From: Kaiparowitsia implicata GSE-PSE-MK54-09C
Lineage (GTDB): Bacteria > Cyanobacteriota > Cyanobacteriia > Elainellales > Elainellaceae
Assembly (NCBI GenBank): GCA_019359435.1
Contig: JAHHHI010000062.1
Span: 1 to 64,000 of the forward strand
Direction: 5' to 3'
Length of the DNA: 64,000 nt
The position numbers were made by a program, and so were the translations under genes. Positions 8,016-17,103 of the stretch are shown piece by piece (the stretch's first letter is position 1; each line of letters opens with the position of its first letter). The notes beneath the pieces were generated by a model that saw only the letters and a program-made list of their open reading frames with translations, was not told the origin of the DNA and ran no database searches.

Positions 8016-9209
8016 CTAGCAGCTTGATCTCACGTAGCAGTTTTCGGTTTGATGAGCGACCTTTCTGTCTTCGCGGACATACCAGCAAGTGTGTACCCAG
8101 TATTGATCCCATAGATCAATGCTATCTGAAGATGGAATGAGCCAGCACAGATAACATAAGTACAAAAACGCACGCTCTGGAGCAGAAACCTGGCTGCAAT
8201 AGGCTAAGTTGGAGATCTCAGTCGCAATTTGGGGTTCCAGTTGAACACTGGTTCGACGGCAGATATCTGCGAGTTCAGATTGCTCACAGCAGTGATAAGC
8301 AAACCCTAAGCCAACCCAAGCTTTTGCGTCATCGGATTTTATCCGAGTGGCAGATTCCAAACAAGCGGCTGCTTGCTGATAGTCATGTAGCAGCATGTAG
8401 GCGATCGCCATATCCCACCGCAACTCACAAGAATCCTGCTCTTGCGCCAATGCTTCTTGATAGCAAGCGATCGCCTCTTCATAGCGCTCTAGGGGAATGA
8501 GGGCGCGGCCTTTGTTATGCATGGCCCAGCCTCTATACTTTGGGTCACAGGTTTGTGAGCGTCGATCCCACTTCACAAAATTCACTAACGTTTCAAATGC
8601 AAAGTTATGGCAGTTGATCTGCAATCCATATTGTTGGAGCACCAGTACCGTTGCAATGATGTCATCCGACCCTTTCATCCCTAGCACTTCATCCTCATGG
8701 CTATGAATTACTCGCAGGAGTTCTAGTGCTTCAGTGAACTTAGCTTGGGCCTCATGATCGCGCCGCTGTTCCAACAGAGTGTAGGCCCAGTTAGATAGCA
8801 TGAGCGCCTTACTCAAGCAAATTTTATCGTAATCAGGCTGCAAGGCTAATGCGGAGTCGTAGAGGGCGATCGCCTTATCAAATTGATGAATCTTTGCTAA
8901 AGCACTGGCAAACGCCCACATAATTTGGTGGTTCTTAGGACAATACTCAGCAATGAGTTGACTAGCTGTGTAGATTTTATGAAACTCGCAAGGCTCTAAA
9001 CCATGGAGTTCCACTGGGCTCTTCACGTAATAAAGCTCAGCAGGGTGAGTTTCATAATCAAATTCAAAGTCATCAACCTGCTCACACTCATGCCCTGGGT
9101 TAAAGTGTGGAATTGGACTATCAATGGCGTCGAAATAGATCCTCTGAAGGTGACACACTTGTCGATATTCCAAACAGTTATAACTTCTTCGAGTTAGTTC
9201 AGCACTCAT
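8016..9209 (-). CDS. TPR-repeat protein of unknown function
   Basis: Using the ATG at 9207-9209 the product has 397 residues. Residues about 80-330 contain at least five tetratricopeptide units (for example AIALYDSALALQPDY and AIACYQEALAQEQDS). TPRs form a superhelix for protein binding, so a scaffold role is likely. The C-terminal 60 residues are Cys- and Trp-rich (CYLCWLIP, HTCWYVRED) and unlike a TPR. There is no signal peptide and no enzymatic domain. It stands alone between two repeat-bearing spacers, so context does not help. Confidence 0.8.
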   Translation of the reverse strand: MSAELTRRSYNCLEYRQVCHLQRIYFDAIDSPIPHFNPGHECEQVDDFEFDYETHPAELYYVKSPVELHGLEPCEFHKIYTASQLIAEYCPKNHQIMWAFASALAKIHQFDKAIALYDSALALQPDYDKICLSKALMLSNWAYTLLEQRRDHEAQAKFTEALELLRVIHSHEDEVLGMKGSDDIIATVLVLQQYGLQINCHNFAFETLVNFVKWDRRSQTCDPKYRGWAMHNKGRALIPLERYEEAIACYQEALAQEQDSCELRWDMAIAYMLLHDYQQAAACLESATRIKSDDAKAWVGLGFAYHCCEQSELADICRRTSVQLEPQIATEISNLAYCSQVSAPERAFLYLCYLCWLIPSSDSIDLWDQYWVHTCWYVREDRKVAHQTENCYVRSSC

Positions 9210-9545
9210 GACAGGCACCAATCGTTAAGGGGGGTATCAACGTTGTAGCACGCATACTACAAAGCCTGCAACTGATGAGAATTTCTGCTCAGCAACGAGC
9301 GATCGCATTATCGATAGCAACTGTTCACCCATTGGCATTGCGCCATTCGGTTAGGACAAGCGGTGTTTGGCCTCGCTGAATTGAGGGAATGGACTTTCAA
9401 AAACAATATCTTTGCATGGCCCCCTAAATCCCCCAATATTGGGGGACTTGGAAAACTCTTGCTCCTCCAGAATTGGGGGTTGGGGGGGGCAAGTCATCCC
9501 TACGCTAAACAACGCGCCCGCAACGCTTGAACGCTTGCTCGGCGG
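9210..9545. other. Intergenic stretch with CCCCCAAT-type palindromic repeat
   Basis: Around 9419-9500 the words CCCCCTAAATCCCCCAATATTGGGGGACTTG (split by a palindrome AATATT) and AGAATTGGGGGTTGGGGGGG recur in inverted sense. It resembles the 'cccctaaatcccc' dispersed repeats common in cyanobacterial spacers. Only one copy is in this window. Nothing else is apparent. Confidence 0.45.
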
Positions 9546-10013
9546 CTAATCAGCCTGCGTAGCTGGGTCAGCACTTGATACAGTGGCATCTGTTGCCTTA
9601 CCCCGCTGACTGACCCACTGGGTGACAATGTGCGACAGCAGTCCCATCGGCCCTGCAAACAGGCACAGCACCAGCGAATGCACCGTCCAGGTGCCCGTGC
9701 GCTCCCCTTCTAAATAAATCCAGCGGCCCACAAACAGATCCATCACCAAAAAGTGAATCCACCCCGTGGCGGCGACAGCAGGGGTCGAAAACAACTGGGT
9801 AATGGTGGTTAGGTCGGTTTGAGTAAAGGCTTCGGCGGTGTCGGGGTCGATGCTGTTGACGAAGCCATAGATATAAGCCGCCGCCAGCGCCACAAACGGC
9901 AGATGCGATGCCATCACGCGGCGGGTGACACCCCACTTGGGCAGCAAAATCATCAGCACCCAGAAGGGCAGCACGAATACGTTAGCCAGATCAAAGATGA
10001 GGTCGAGGGTCAT
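9546..10013 (-). CDS. ABA4-like integral membrane protein (DUF4281)
   Basis: 155 residues from the ATG at 10011-10013. Four hydrophobic segments are visible (about 5-22, 30-48, 80-100 and 112-133) with the family landmarks LFDLAN-like start, WGVTRR loop and GWIHFLVMDLFVGRWI. Plant ABA4 is needed for neoxanthin formation, and bacterial members are suspected carotenoid-modifying or chaperone proteins; the bacterial role is not settled. It lies 69 bp downstream of the KefC-like antiporter gene in the same direction, so co-transcription is possible but not proven. Confidence 0.82.
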   Translation of the reverse strand: MTLDLIFDLANVFVLPFWVLMILLPKWGVTRRVMASHLPFVALAAAYIYGFVNSIDPDTAEAFTQTDLTTITQLFSTPAVAATGWIHFLVMDLFVGRWIYLEGERTGTWTVHSLVLCLFAGPMGLLSHIVTQWVSQRGKATDATVSSADPATQAD

Positions 10014-10081
10014 GGGCGATCGCACGTCTACAAAAACAACAAGGACAACAGAAACAAGGCAACGGTTTCAGCATATCGTGT

Positions 10082-11947
10082 TCATTGCGAGGTGGGTTTT
10101 TGGGAGGGGTGGAGGGAGGAGACATCCCAGGCGCGATCGCCCTCATGACCCAAATCCTGCTGATCAGACTGAAGCAGGCGTTCTAGATCTTGGGAAAGTT
10201 GGCGCGATCGGGCCAGCAGTGCCGTTTCATCCCCCTGCATCACCGCTTGATCGTAGAGCGCTTGCTCATCGTGGTGCTGAAACAGTCGCGCCGCCCGCAC
10301 AGCCCGATAAGAGCGCATGCCCAGCAGCTTGAGCGCATCGATGCCCATCTCTAGCGCAGAGCTAAAGGTTTCGCGCTGAATGGCATCAACCCCCAGGCGA
10401 ATCAGCTCATAGGCATGGCGGCGATCGCCCGCCCGCGCCAAAATCTTGAGCTGCGGAAAGTGCTTGTGCGCCAGGTGAATCACCTGAGCCATCTTGTCGC
10501 GATCGTCAATGGCGAGCACCAGCAACCGCGCCTGCTCGGCCCCCGCCGCATGCAGCAGATCTAGCCGCGAGGCATCGCCATAGAACACCGTCCAGCCAAA
10601 CCGACGCAGCAGATCGATTTGCTCGGGGCTGTGCTCCAACACGGTAATGCGGTAGCCGTTGGCAATCAACAGCCGTCCGACAATTTGCCCAAACCGACCA
10701 AAGCCCACGATGATCACCGCATCATCTTGAGCCGTGATGGAATCGGGGTCGCGCGGAACGGCTACCGGGGCGAATCGGGGCTGAATCCCGCGCTCATAGG
10801 CAATCATCAACAGGGGCGAGAGCAACATCGACAGCGCCACCACCGCAATCAGCAGCCCCGCCACATCTTCTGTCAGCACTCGGCTCTGCGCCGCAAAGGA
10901 AAACAGCACAAAGGAAAATTCGTCGCCCTGCACCAGCGCCACGGCAAACAGCAAACTCTGACTCAGCCCAAGCCGAAACAGCGCGCCCAACCCCAGCATG
11001 ACGCCGCATTTGAGCAGCGCCACCCCCAACACCAGCCCCGCAATTAGCCACGGCTGCGCCAAAATTAGGTCAAAGTCGATGCTGGCCCCCACAGCCAGAA
11101 AAAACAGCCCCAGCAGCAGGCTCTGAAACGGCTCGATGGTGCTCATCAGCTCGTGGCGATACTCGCTTTCTGCCAGCACCACCCCACCCAAAAAGGTGCC
11201 CAACGCCGGAGACAGGCCCACCAGTTCCATCGCCAGGGTAATGCCGACCACCAGCAGCAGCGCTGTTGCCGTAAAGCTCTCTCGCAGTCGCGTGGCCACA
11301 ATGAAGCGAAAGACGGGGCGCATTAAGAAGCGTCCGCCGACCACGATGCCAGCCACGGTGCCCATCACCAGCAGGGTTTGCTGCCAACCGGCTAGGGCAT
11401 TGGCGGCGGGTTCTGCCGCAGCGCCCTCGGTTCCCAATAGGGGCAGCAGCGCCAAGATGGGGATGACGGCGATCGCCTGAAACAACAAGACCGAAAACGC
11501 CGCCTCGCCTCCGGGCGTTTTCATCAGGCCGCGCTCGGTTAGGGTTTGCACGCCGATGGCCGTGGAGGAGAGGGGCAAAATTAGGGCGATCGCCAGCGAC
11601 GTTTGCCAAGTCAGCCCCAGCGCCATCCCCAAGCCGGTAAACAGTGCCGTAGTGCCCACCATTTGCAGTCCACCCAGCCCCACAATCGGCAGCCGCATTC
11701 GCCACAGCAGCTCCGGCTGAAGCTGCAACCCAACTAAAAACAGCATCATCACTACGCCAAACCCGGCGAAGTTCATCACATCCTGCCCGTCTTGCCCCAC
11801 AAACCCTAGGCCAAAGGGGCCAATCACCACCCCGGCTATCAAGTAACCCAGCACAGACCCCAGCCCCAGCCGCTTCGCCACTGGCACCGCCAGCACAGCC
11901 GCCATTAAATAGACAAACGCCTGATAAAAAAAGGTGTTATCCGGCAT
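10082..11947 (-). CDS. KefB/KefC-type monovalent cation:proton antiporter with TrkA-N (RCK) domain
   Basis: The 621-residue protein has an N-terminal CPA2 antiporter part with about 12 membrane segments (1-390), then a Rossmann-type RCK_N domain starting VIIVGFGRFGQIVG (about 413) that binds nucleotides or glutathione adducts. Kef systems let K+ out in exchange for H+ when electrophile-glutathione adducts form, acidifying the cytoplasm. The gene starts inside the end of the KefF-like oxidoreductase gene (11-bp overlap), the same pairing as in enterobacterial kefFC. A hydrophilic tail of about 60 residues follows the RCK domain. Confidence 0.93.
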   Translation of the reverse strand: MPDNTFFYQAFVYLMAAVLAVPVAKRLGLGSVLGYLIAGVVIGPFGLGFVGQDGQDVMNFAGFGVVMMLFLVGLQLQPELLWRMRLPIVGLGGLQMVGTTALFTGLGMALGLTWQTSLAIALILPLSSTAIGVQTLTERGLMKTPGGEAAFSVLLFQAIAVIPILALLPLLGTEGAAAEPAANALAGWQQTLLVMGTVAGIVVGGRFLMRPVFRFIVATRLRESFTATALLLVVGITLAMELVGLSPALGTFLGGVVLAESEYRHELMSTIEPFQSLLLGLFFLAVGASIDFDLILAQPWLIAGLVLGVALLKCGVMLGLGALFRLGLSQSLLFAVALVQGDEFSFVLFSFAAQSRVLTEDVAGLLIAVVALSMLLSPLLMIAYERGIQPRFAPVAVPRDPDSITAQDDAVIIVGFGRFGQIVGRLLIANGYRITVLEHSPEQIDLLRRFGWTVFYGDASRLDLLHAAGAEQARLLVLAIDDRDKMAQVIHLAHKHFPQLKILARAGDRRHAYELIRLGVDAIQRETFSSALEMGIDALKLLGMRSYRAVRAARLFQHHDEQALYDQAVMQGDETALLARSRQLSQDLERLLQSDQQDLGHEGDRAWDVSSLHPSQKPTSQ

Positions 11948-12620
11948 GGCGGGGGGGCTCTGGGGAACGGTGAGAAACCGGGGCTAGGGCGGGCGCGGGT
12001 GCGTCTGCGAGGATGGCGTGGTCGAGCTGCTGGTTGAGGTGGCGCGCAGCGTCTAGCCCATCTGAGTTGAGCCGCCCATCGCGCAACGCTTCCACCACCT
12101 GGCGATAGGCAACGGCATGGGGTTCAATCTCGGCTTGGTGCTGAAGCTGGTGCGTGCCGTGAACGACGAAGGGGGGCAGGTAGGCCATGCCGCACAGGGT
12201 AGCAGTGCGCTCAAACGGGGTGAGCAGCTCGCGGATGGTGTAGTGGTTGTAGCCACTGCGGCAATAGGCGTCGGCACCGCCTCCGGTGGTGATGGCCGAT
12301 AGCAGGGTTTTGCCCTGTAGCGCCACGCCCTCATGGCCATAGGCAAAGCCGTGCTCAAGCACGAGGTCTTGCCATTCTTTGAGCAGGGCGGGGCTGCTAT
12401 ACCAATAAAAGGGATGGTGAAAGATGATGATGTCATGCGATCGCAGCAACTCTTGCTCGCGCTGCACATCAATGTGGAAGTGGGGATAGACTTCGTAGAG
12501 GTCATGCAGGGTGACTTGCTCTAGCCCCTGCACGGCATGAATGAGAGCGCGGTTAATGCGCGATTTTTCGAAGGCGGGATGGGCAAAGAGAATAAGGACG
12601 GCGTTGGAGCGCGATCGCAT
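11937..12620 (-). CDS. KefF-like NAD(P)H:quinone-type flavodoxin-fold oxidoreductase
   Basis: The 227-residue protein has a flavodoxin-like fold typical of the NQO1/MdaB/KefF family: VLILFAHP near residue 8, HHPFYWYSSPALLKEW (about 70-85) and SAITTGGG (about 108-115), which contact FMN/FAD. KefF activates KefC by binding at its regulatory domain and also reduces quinones or electrophiles. The 11-bp overlap with the antiporter gene shows a translationally linked pair. The last 50 residues are Ala/Pro-rich and probably disordered. Confidence 0.9.
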   Translation of the reverse strand: MRSRSNAVLILFAHPAFEKSRINRALIHAVQGLEQVTLHDLYEVYPHFHIDVQREQELLRSHDIIIFHHPFYWYSSPALLKEWQDLVLEHGFAYGHEGVALQGKTLLSAITTGGGADAYCRSGYNHYTIRELLTPFERTATLCGMAYLPPFVVHGTHQLQHQAEIEPHAVAYRQVVEALRDGRLNSDGLDAARHLNQQLDHAILADAPAPALAPVSHRSPEPPRHAG

Positions 12621-12765
12621 TGCAGAGTGGGGGTTAAGGGGGGAGCAGCAAGCTTACTCAGGATGATAGCGCAAGAGTCTGCCCTAGAGACGACAGCGGC
12701 AGGGGACGCTTCCCTACGGCGATCGCCCCGACCCCTCGCACTACATTGAGTAGTAGACGGGTATT

Positions 12766-12803
12766 AGACGGGTTGCGATCAGAGGACTCACCGCAACCCG
12801 TCT
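12766..12803 (-). terminator. Stem-loop downstream of the small gene at 12813
   Basis: A perfect 12-bp inverted repeat, AGACGGGTTGCG / CGCAACCCGTCT, encloses a 14-base loop starting 10 bp past the stop codon. There is no U tract, so it may act as a weak terminator or RNA-stabilising 3' end. Confidence 0.5.
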
Positions 12804-12812
12804 GCCCTGCCG

Positions 12813-13016
12813 CTACCGGGTCAGCACCGACATAAACTTGCCCTCAGAAAACAGCGCAGGAATAATCGGCGTAAACTGCGCTCGATCCGTCGCCACTTTC
12901 TTGACGTAGAGTTCATTCATCGCGTGGATCCCTTGATCCCGCGATCCCACAATCCAAATCTGCAAACAGCTATCGCCCTGCTGCGTGGGCAGCAGAGGAT
13001 TGAAGTCAGATGTCAT
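12813..13016 (-). CDS. Small protein of unknown function with structured leader
   Basis: From the ATG at 13014-13016 this gene encodes 67 residues, beginning MTSDFNPLLPT and ending KFMSVLTR. I do not recognise a named family; the pattern (hydrophilic start, QIWIVGSRDQ strand, MNELYVKKV helix) looks like a small folded cytosolic protein. The Shine-Dalgarno GAGG at 13026-13029 lies nine bases before the ATG, inside the 3' arm of a 12-bp stem (see leader entry). A longer in-frame start at 13091 would translate through that stem and is less likely. The gene is isolated, with a hairpin after its stop. Confidence 0.6.
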   Translation of the reverse strand: MTSDFNPLLPTQQGDSCLQIWIVGSRDQGIHAMNELYVKKVATDRAQFTPIIPALFSEGKFMSVLTR

Positions 13017-13147
13017 GAGTATTTGCCTCGCTAATGAGATGTATCGAAGAAACGCGCCTAGGGCGTGGTTGACCCAACCACTTGTCAGCATTAGCGAGGC
13101 GCTTGATAATCATCAAAGCCTGGCTCCTGCCTAGTCCAGGAGTCAGG
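13017..13147 (-). promoter_or_regulatory. Structured 5' leader that can sequester the SD of the 12813 gene
   Basis: Read on the minus strand, an 11-bp imperfect hairpin comes first (13119-13147, loop of 7). Then a perfect 12-bp stem GCCTCGCTAATG / CATTAGCGAGGC pairs 13089-13100 with 13025-13036; it encloses a 7-bp hairpin GTGGTTG-acc-CAACCAC (13065-13081). The 3' arm of the long stem contains the GAGG Shine-Dalgarno. Such a layout is typical of translation-controlling riboswitches, protein-binding leaders or thermosensors. I recognise no known riboswitch class. Confidence 0.5.
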
Positions 13148-13331
13148 TCAGCTGGTTAGTGAGTGCTGGATACACTCCTAATCAGCGCCCAAAACCCCAA
13201 GCGCGCATTTAGATGTCACCGGAACCTGATTCCGGTATCGCAAAGAATAAACCAACTAGCCAGAGAAAACAAGTGTTTCTCTCTACATTTTGTGACATTG
13301 CGCCACTGACCCATACAGGTGGCACCAGTCG

Positions 13332-13512
13332 ATGCTGGATAACCCCGGAAGCGAAGGTATTATCCAGCACATTCAACGGATAAGCACCCCATTCTCCAGC
13401 ATTAACCCTCAGATCTGCCGGATAACACCCCAAAGTCTCAGACTTATCCAGCAAATATCCTGTTTAATTCCTCAAGAACTGGATATTATCTCGTAGATCT
13501 GCTGGGTAATGC
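13332..13512. repeat. Cluster of TTATCCAGCA inverted and direct repeats
   Basis: TGCTGGATAA (13333-13342) and TTATCCAGCA (13360-13369) form a 10-bp inverted repeat; TTATCCAGCA recurs at 13444-13453, and near copies occur as AGATCTGCCGGATAAC (about 13421) and AGATCTGCTGGGTAAT (about 13495). The array ends just before the IS630 remnant. It may be a repeat-element remnant or a protein-binding cluster. Confidence 0.5.
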
Positions 13513-13520
13513 GGCAAAGC

Positions 13521-14814
13521 TAGTACGGGCTAGCTGAAATAGCCCTACCATTTAGGGGTAGGGCAACGAGGACTCTCTGTCATGACCAGACTGGCAGCCA
13601 CCCCCATCACCTTGAGCGAACCAGAGCGGACTGAATTAGAACACTTGGTTCGACGGCGGAGTACCTTCCAACAGATCGCCTTGCGCGCCAAGATTATTCT
13701 GTAAGCCAGCCAGGATAAAGGGCATGGCGAAATTGCCCGAGACTTGGAGATGAGCAAAGAGATGAGCCGACGTTGGCGGGGTCGTTGGCTGGAGCTGAGT
13801 CAGCGCAACGGTGCTGTCGAAGACCGACTACAGGATGCCCCGCGAGCGGGGGCACCCGCCACCTTTACCCTCGAGCAAATCACGCAACGCTATGCCCTCG
13901 ACTGTTCCCCGCCGGAGCAGTATGTCCGCCCCATCCGTCATTGAACTCCTCAAGGGCTGGCGGATGAACTGATGAAGCAGGGCATTGTCAAGCGCATCAG
14001 TCCGCGCCATGTGGGCCGACTCTTAGCCGAGGCTGATCTTAAACCGCACCAGAGCCGCTACTGGCTCCCTCCCCCCCCGACCCTAAATCTTCAGACAAAG
14101 TCAAAGACATCTGCCACCTCTACGAGCAAGCCCTGACTCGCGCCGAACACGGCGAATTGACATTCAGTGTGGACGAGATGACAGGGATTCAAGCCCTAGA
14201 ACGGACGATGCCCGACATTGCCATGAAGCTTGGGCGCTGCACCCTCGTCGAGTTTGAATATATTCGCCATGGCACCCAATCCCTAATTGCATCATTCAAC
14301 GTCGCCACCGGACAGGTGAACCAGGCCACCGTGGGAGACACCCGCACCGAGCAGGACTCGATGTCCATCTGCGAGCCTTACTGGCTCAATTGCCGGAGGC
14401 CCCCCAAGATTCATCTCGTCATGGATTGTCTCAATACTCACCAATCGCAATCCCTCCTGCGACTCGTCGCAGAACTGGAGGAGACCCCCATGGCGTTAGG
14501 CCAAAAAGGGAAGTCCGGTATTCTCCAGTCCATGGCGACTCGAGCGGCGGTTTTGAGCGACTCCAACCACCGTTGGGTCGTTCACGTTACCCCCAAGCAT
14601 TGCTCGTGGCTCAATCCCATTGAGATCTGGTTCAGCATCCTAGTTCGCAAGTTGCTCAGACGCTCAAGTTTTACCAGTACGGCCCAACTCAAAGCGAAGG
14701 TTTTAGCATTTGTCGATTATTTCAATCGCACCATGGCTAAGCCGTTCAAGTGGACCTACACGGGTAAGCCCTTGGTCTCATAAATACTTTGGTCATTTAT
14801 GCCGCTAAGTACTA
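13521..14814 (+). mobile_element. IS630-family insertion sequence, inactivated
   Basis: The element carries a transposase pseudogene. Its likely ends are TAGTAC...AAAT at 13521 and the complementary ATTTATGCCGCTAAGTACTA at about 14795-14814; 10 of 18 positions match as terminal inverted repeats and each end shows the TA expected for IS630/Tc1 targets. End positions are inferred from that match. Confidence 0.7.
13582..14783 (+). pseudogene. IS630-family transposase with two nonsense codons and one frameshift
   Basis: Translation from ATG 13582 gives an N-terminal helix-turn-helix part, stopped by TAA at 13702-13704 within an AKIIL-ASQDKGHGEIARDL context and by TGA at 13942-13944, where a Trp codon would be expected. 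The frame continues to a C-run at about 14071-14080, where a one-base shift is needed to enter the frame of the DDE domain (14157-14783). That domain keeps its acidic residues: Asp in SVDEM, Asp in VMDCLNTH and Glu in NPIEIWF, and ends YTGKPLVS. IS630 genes may use programmed frameshifting, but the two stop codons make this copy non-functional in cis. Confidence 0.88.
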
Positions 14815-15302
14815 GGAGACAATGTGTCCAGGTTGAGAGAACGATGCAGCTTGCAAGATTTTCCCCCCTTCCGCTCAGCCTGTAGAGATTCACCGGATAG
14901 GAACGCTTGTATTCTCGAACGAATGTATTATGGGTGCAGGGCTGGGAGATAGGACGGCGATCAGATTGGTTAGTCCAATCCGGGTGGTGAGGCTCTAGCA
15001 ACGCCAGAGTTCCACAACCCAAACCATTCAAAACCAGCGATTCAATGCGCTATCTACGTAAAGCCCTATAAGTAGATGGTAAATAGATGGACATTCGGCT
15101 TTGCTGGTTTGAAGAGAATCATCCCTGACTCAATGTCTCGCCTCTCATGCCATGTTCTCAATTGGGGCTAAAGCAATGGCTTGAACCATCCTTGTAGGGT
15201 GTGTTTCAACTCATTCCTCAACGCCGCTGTTTAGAGGACCGGCATCATGGGTGGTGCGATCGCCCTAGCGTTGCCGTTATTCACTGCGTCCATTCTTGGC
15301 CT
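14815..15302. other. Intergenic region between IS630 remnant and HerA-like gene
   Basis: 488 bp with no supported gene. It should contain the promoter of the HerA-like gene. I see no clear hairpin or repeat, only one HIP1 site near 15256. Confidence 0.4.
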
Positions 15303-17012
15303 ATGCATCCCGATCGGTCTCTCAGTTCTGTGCCCTTGGGCTCTGTTATCGAAGGCTCCCTCAGTCAGGGCTTGGCGGTGCGTCTACATCCCGATGTGTC
15401 CGTCGAAGACATGCGTGTGGGCAAGTTTTTGGTCGTGCAAGGACGGCGATCGCGCTTCTTTTGCATGCTGACAGATGTGACCCTGGGCACCGCCAGTCCC
15501 CGAATTTTGGCAAATCCACCTGATCCCAGCAATAGTTTTCTGCAAGATGTGCTGGCAGGCAGTGGCACCTATGGCACCATCGATCTCACCCCAATGCTGA
15601 TGTTTACGCCGGTGGATGCCACAGATCCTGATGCAGCATCTCCCTCGCCTTCTGGCCCTCGGGCCAACACCAACGCAGTGGATCTGCTGCCCGTCAAAAC
15701 AATCCCCAGCCATTTCAGCCAGGCCTATGACGCCACCGAGCGTGACTTCAGAGCCGTCTTCGGCTGGGAAGATGATCCCCACCGCCGTAACTTTTCCATT
15801 GGACAACCCATTGATATGGAGGTGCCCATTTGTATCGATCTGGATCGGTTTGTAGAACGCAGCAACGGCATCTTTGGTAAATCGGGCACAGGCAAGTCGT
15901 TTCTAACCCGGCTGCTGCTGTCGGGCATCATCCGCAAGCGTGCCGCCGTGAATTTGATCTTTGATATGCATTCAGAATACGGCTGGGAAGCCACCTGCGA
16001 AGGCAAGCAGTTCAGCACTGTTAAAGGACTGCGCCAGCTTTTCCCGGGTCAGGTGCAGATTTTTACGCTTGATCCTGCCTCCACCCAGCGACGTGGGGTG
16101 CGCGATGCTCAAGAGTTGTTCATCAGCTATGACCAGATTGATGTAGAAGACTTGATGCTGGTGCGGGGCGAGCTGAACCTATCAGAAGCCAGTCTCGAAA
16201 ACGCCATCATTCTGCGCAACGAGTTCGGCAAACACTGGATCAGCCGCTTGATGGCGATGACCAATGAAGAAATTCAGGAATTTTGCGAAGTCAAGATGGG
16301 CAGCAAGTCTTCGATTATGGCGCTACAGCGTAAGCTGACTCGACTGGATGATCTGAAGTATTTGCGCGCTGCCTCTCCGCATAACTATGTAAATCAGGTG
16401 CTCGATGCCCTGCAAGCCGGAAAGCATGTGGTGGTAGAGTTTGGCTCTCAGTCCAATATGCTGTCTTACATGCTGGCGACCAATATTATTGCGCGGCGCA
16501 TTCACGCTCACTATGTGACGAAGGCAGAGCGGTTTCTGCAAAGCAAAAATCCGAGCGATCGCCCTCAACCCCTCGTCATCACGATTGAAGAGGCCCACCG
16601 CTTTCTAGATCCGGCGACGGTGCGGCAAACGATTTTTGGCACCATTGCTCGCGAAATGCGGAAATATTTTGTGACGCTGTTGGTCGTCGATCAGCGCCCG
16701 TCGGGAATCGACAACGAGGTGATGTCGCAAGTAGGAACCCGCATTACCGCCCTGTTGAATGATGAAAAAGATATTGACGCGATCTTTACAGGCGTCTCTG
16801 GGGGCCAAGCACTGCGCTCGGTGTTGGCAAAGCTCGATTCTAAACAGCAAGCGCTGGTGCTGGGGCACGCCGTCCCCATGCCGGTGGTGGTTAGAACTCG
16901 CCCCTATGACAGCACGTTTTATGCCGAGATTGGCGATCGCGACTGGGAGTCTTCTTCAGATGCAGAGGTGCTGATCGCAGCCCAATCCGCCCGGCGGGAT
17001 CTGGGCGTTTAA
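15303..17012 (+). CDS. HerA-like ATPase (HAS-barrel plus DUF87 motor domain)
   Basis: Using the ATG at 15303 the product has 569 residues. Residues about 10-110 look like a HAS-barrel; the RecA/FtsK-like motor follows, with Walker A GKSGTGKS at 192-199, IFDMHSEYGW just after it and Walker B LVITIEEAH at 424-432, then VVDQRPSGID, typical of HerA. In archaea HerA works with the nuclease NurA in end resection; no NurA gene is seen here, so this may be the stand-alone cyanobacterial form. Upstream in-frame Met codons are considered less likely because they add low-quality sequence. Confidence 0.9.
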   Translation: MHPDRSLSSVPLGSVIEGSLSQGLAVRLHPDVSVEDMRVGKFLVVQGRRSRFFCMLTDVTLGTASPRILANPPDPSNSFLQDVLAGSGTYGTIDLTPMLMFTPVDATDPDAASPSPSGPRANTNAVDLLPVKTIPSHFSQAYDATERDFRAVFGWEDDPHRRNFSIGQPIDMEVPICIDLDRFVERSNGIFGKSGTGKSFLTRLLLSGIIRKRAAVNLIFDMHSEYGWEATCEGKQFSTVKGLRQLFPGQVQIFTLDPASTQRRGVRDAQELFISYDQIDVEDLMLVRGELNLSEASLENAIILRNEFGKHWISRLMAMTNEEIQEFCEVKMGSKSSIMALQRKLTRLDDLKYLRAASPHNYVNQVLDALQAGKHVVVEFGSQSNMLSYMLATNIIARRIHAHYVTKAERFLQSKNPSDRPQPLVITIEEAHRFLDPATVRQTIFGTIAREMRKYFVTLLVVDQRPSGIDNEVMSQVGTRITALLNDEKDIDAIFTGVSGGQALRSVLAKLDSKQQALVLGHAVPMPVVVRTRPYDSTFYAEIGDRDWESSSDAEVLIAAQSARRDLGV

Positions 17013-17103
17013 CTGGGTGCCACAGGGTGGGTTGGAGACATCTCGGTTGTTGGCGGAGTCCAAGATTCCTCCCGTTGGTCGGAATGACAGCATTTAATTA
17101 CGT

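Noticed and set aside
13582-14783. IS630 transposase read as a working programmed-frameshift gene
   Set aside because: One shift at the C-run could be programmed, but the TAA at 13702 and the TGA at 13942 cannot be bypassed in the same way.
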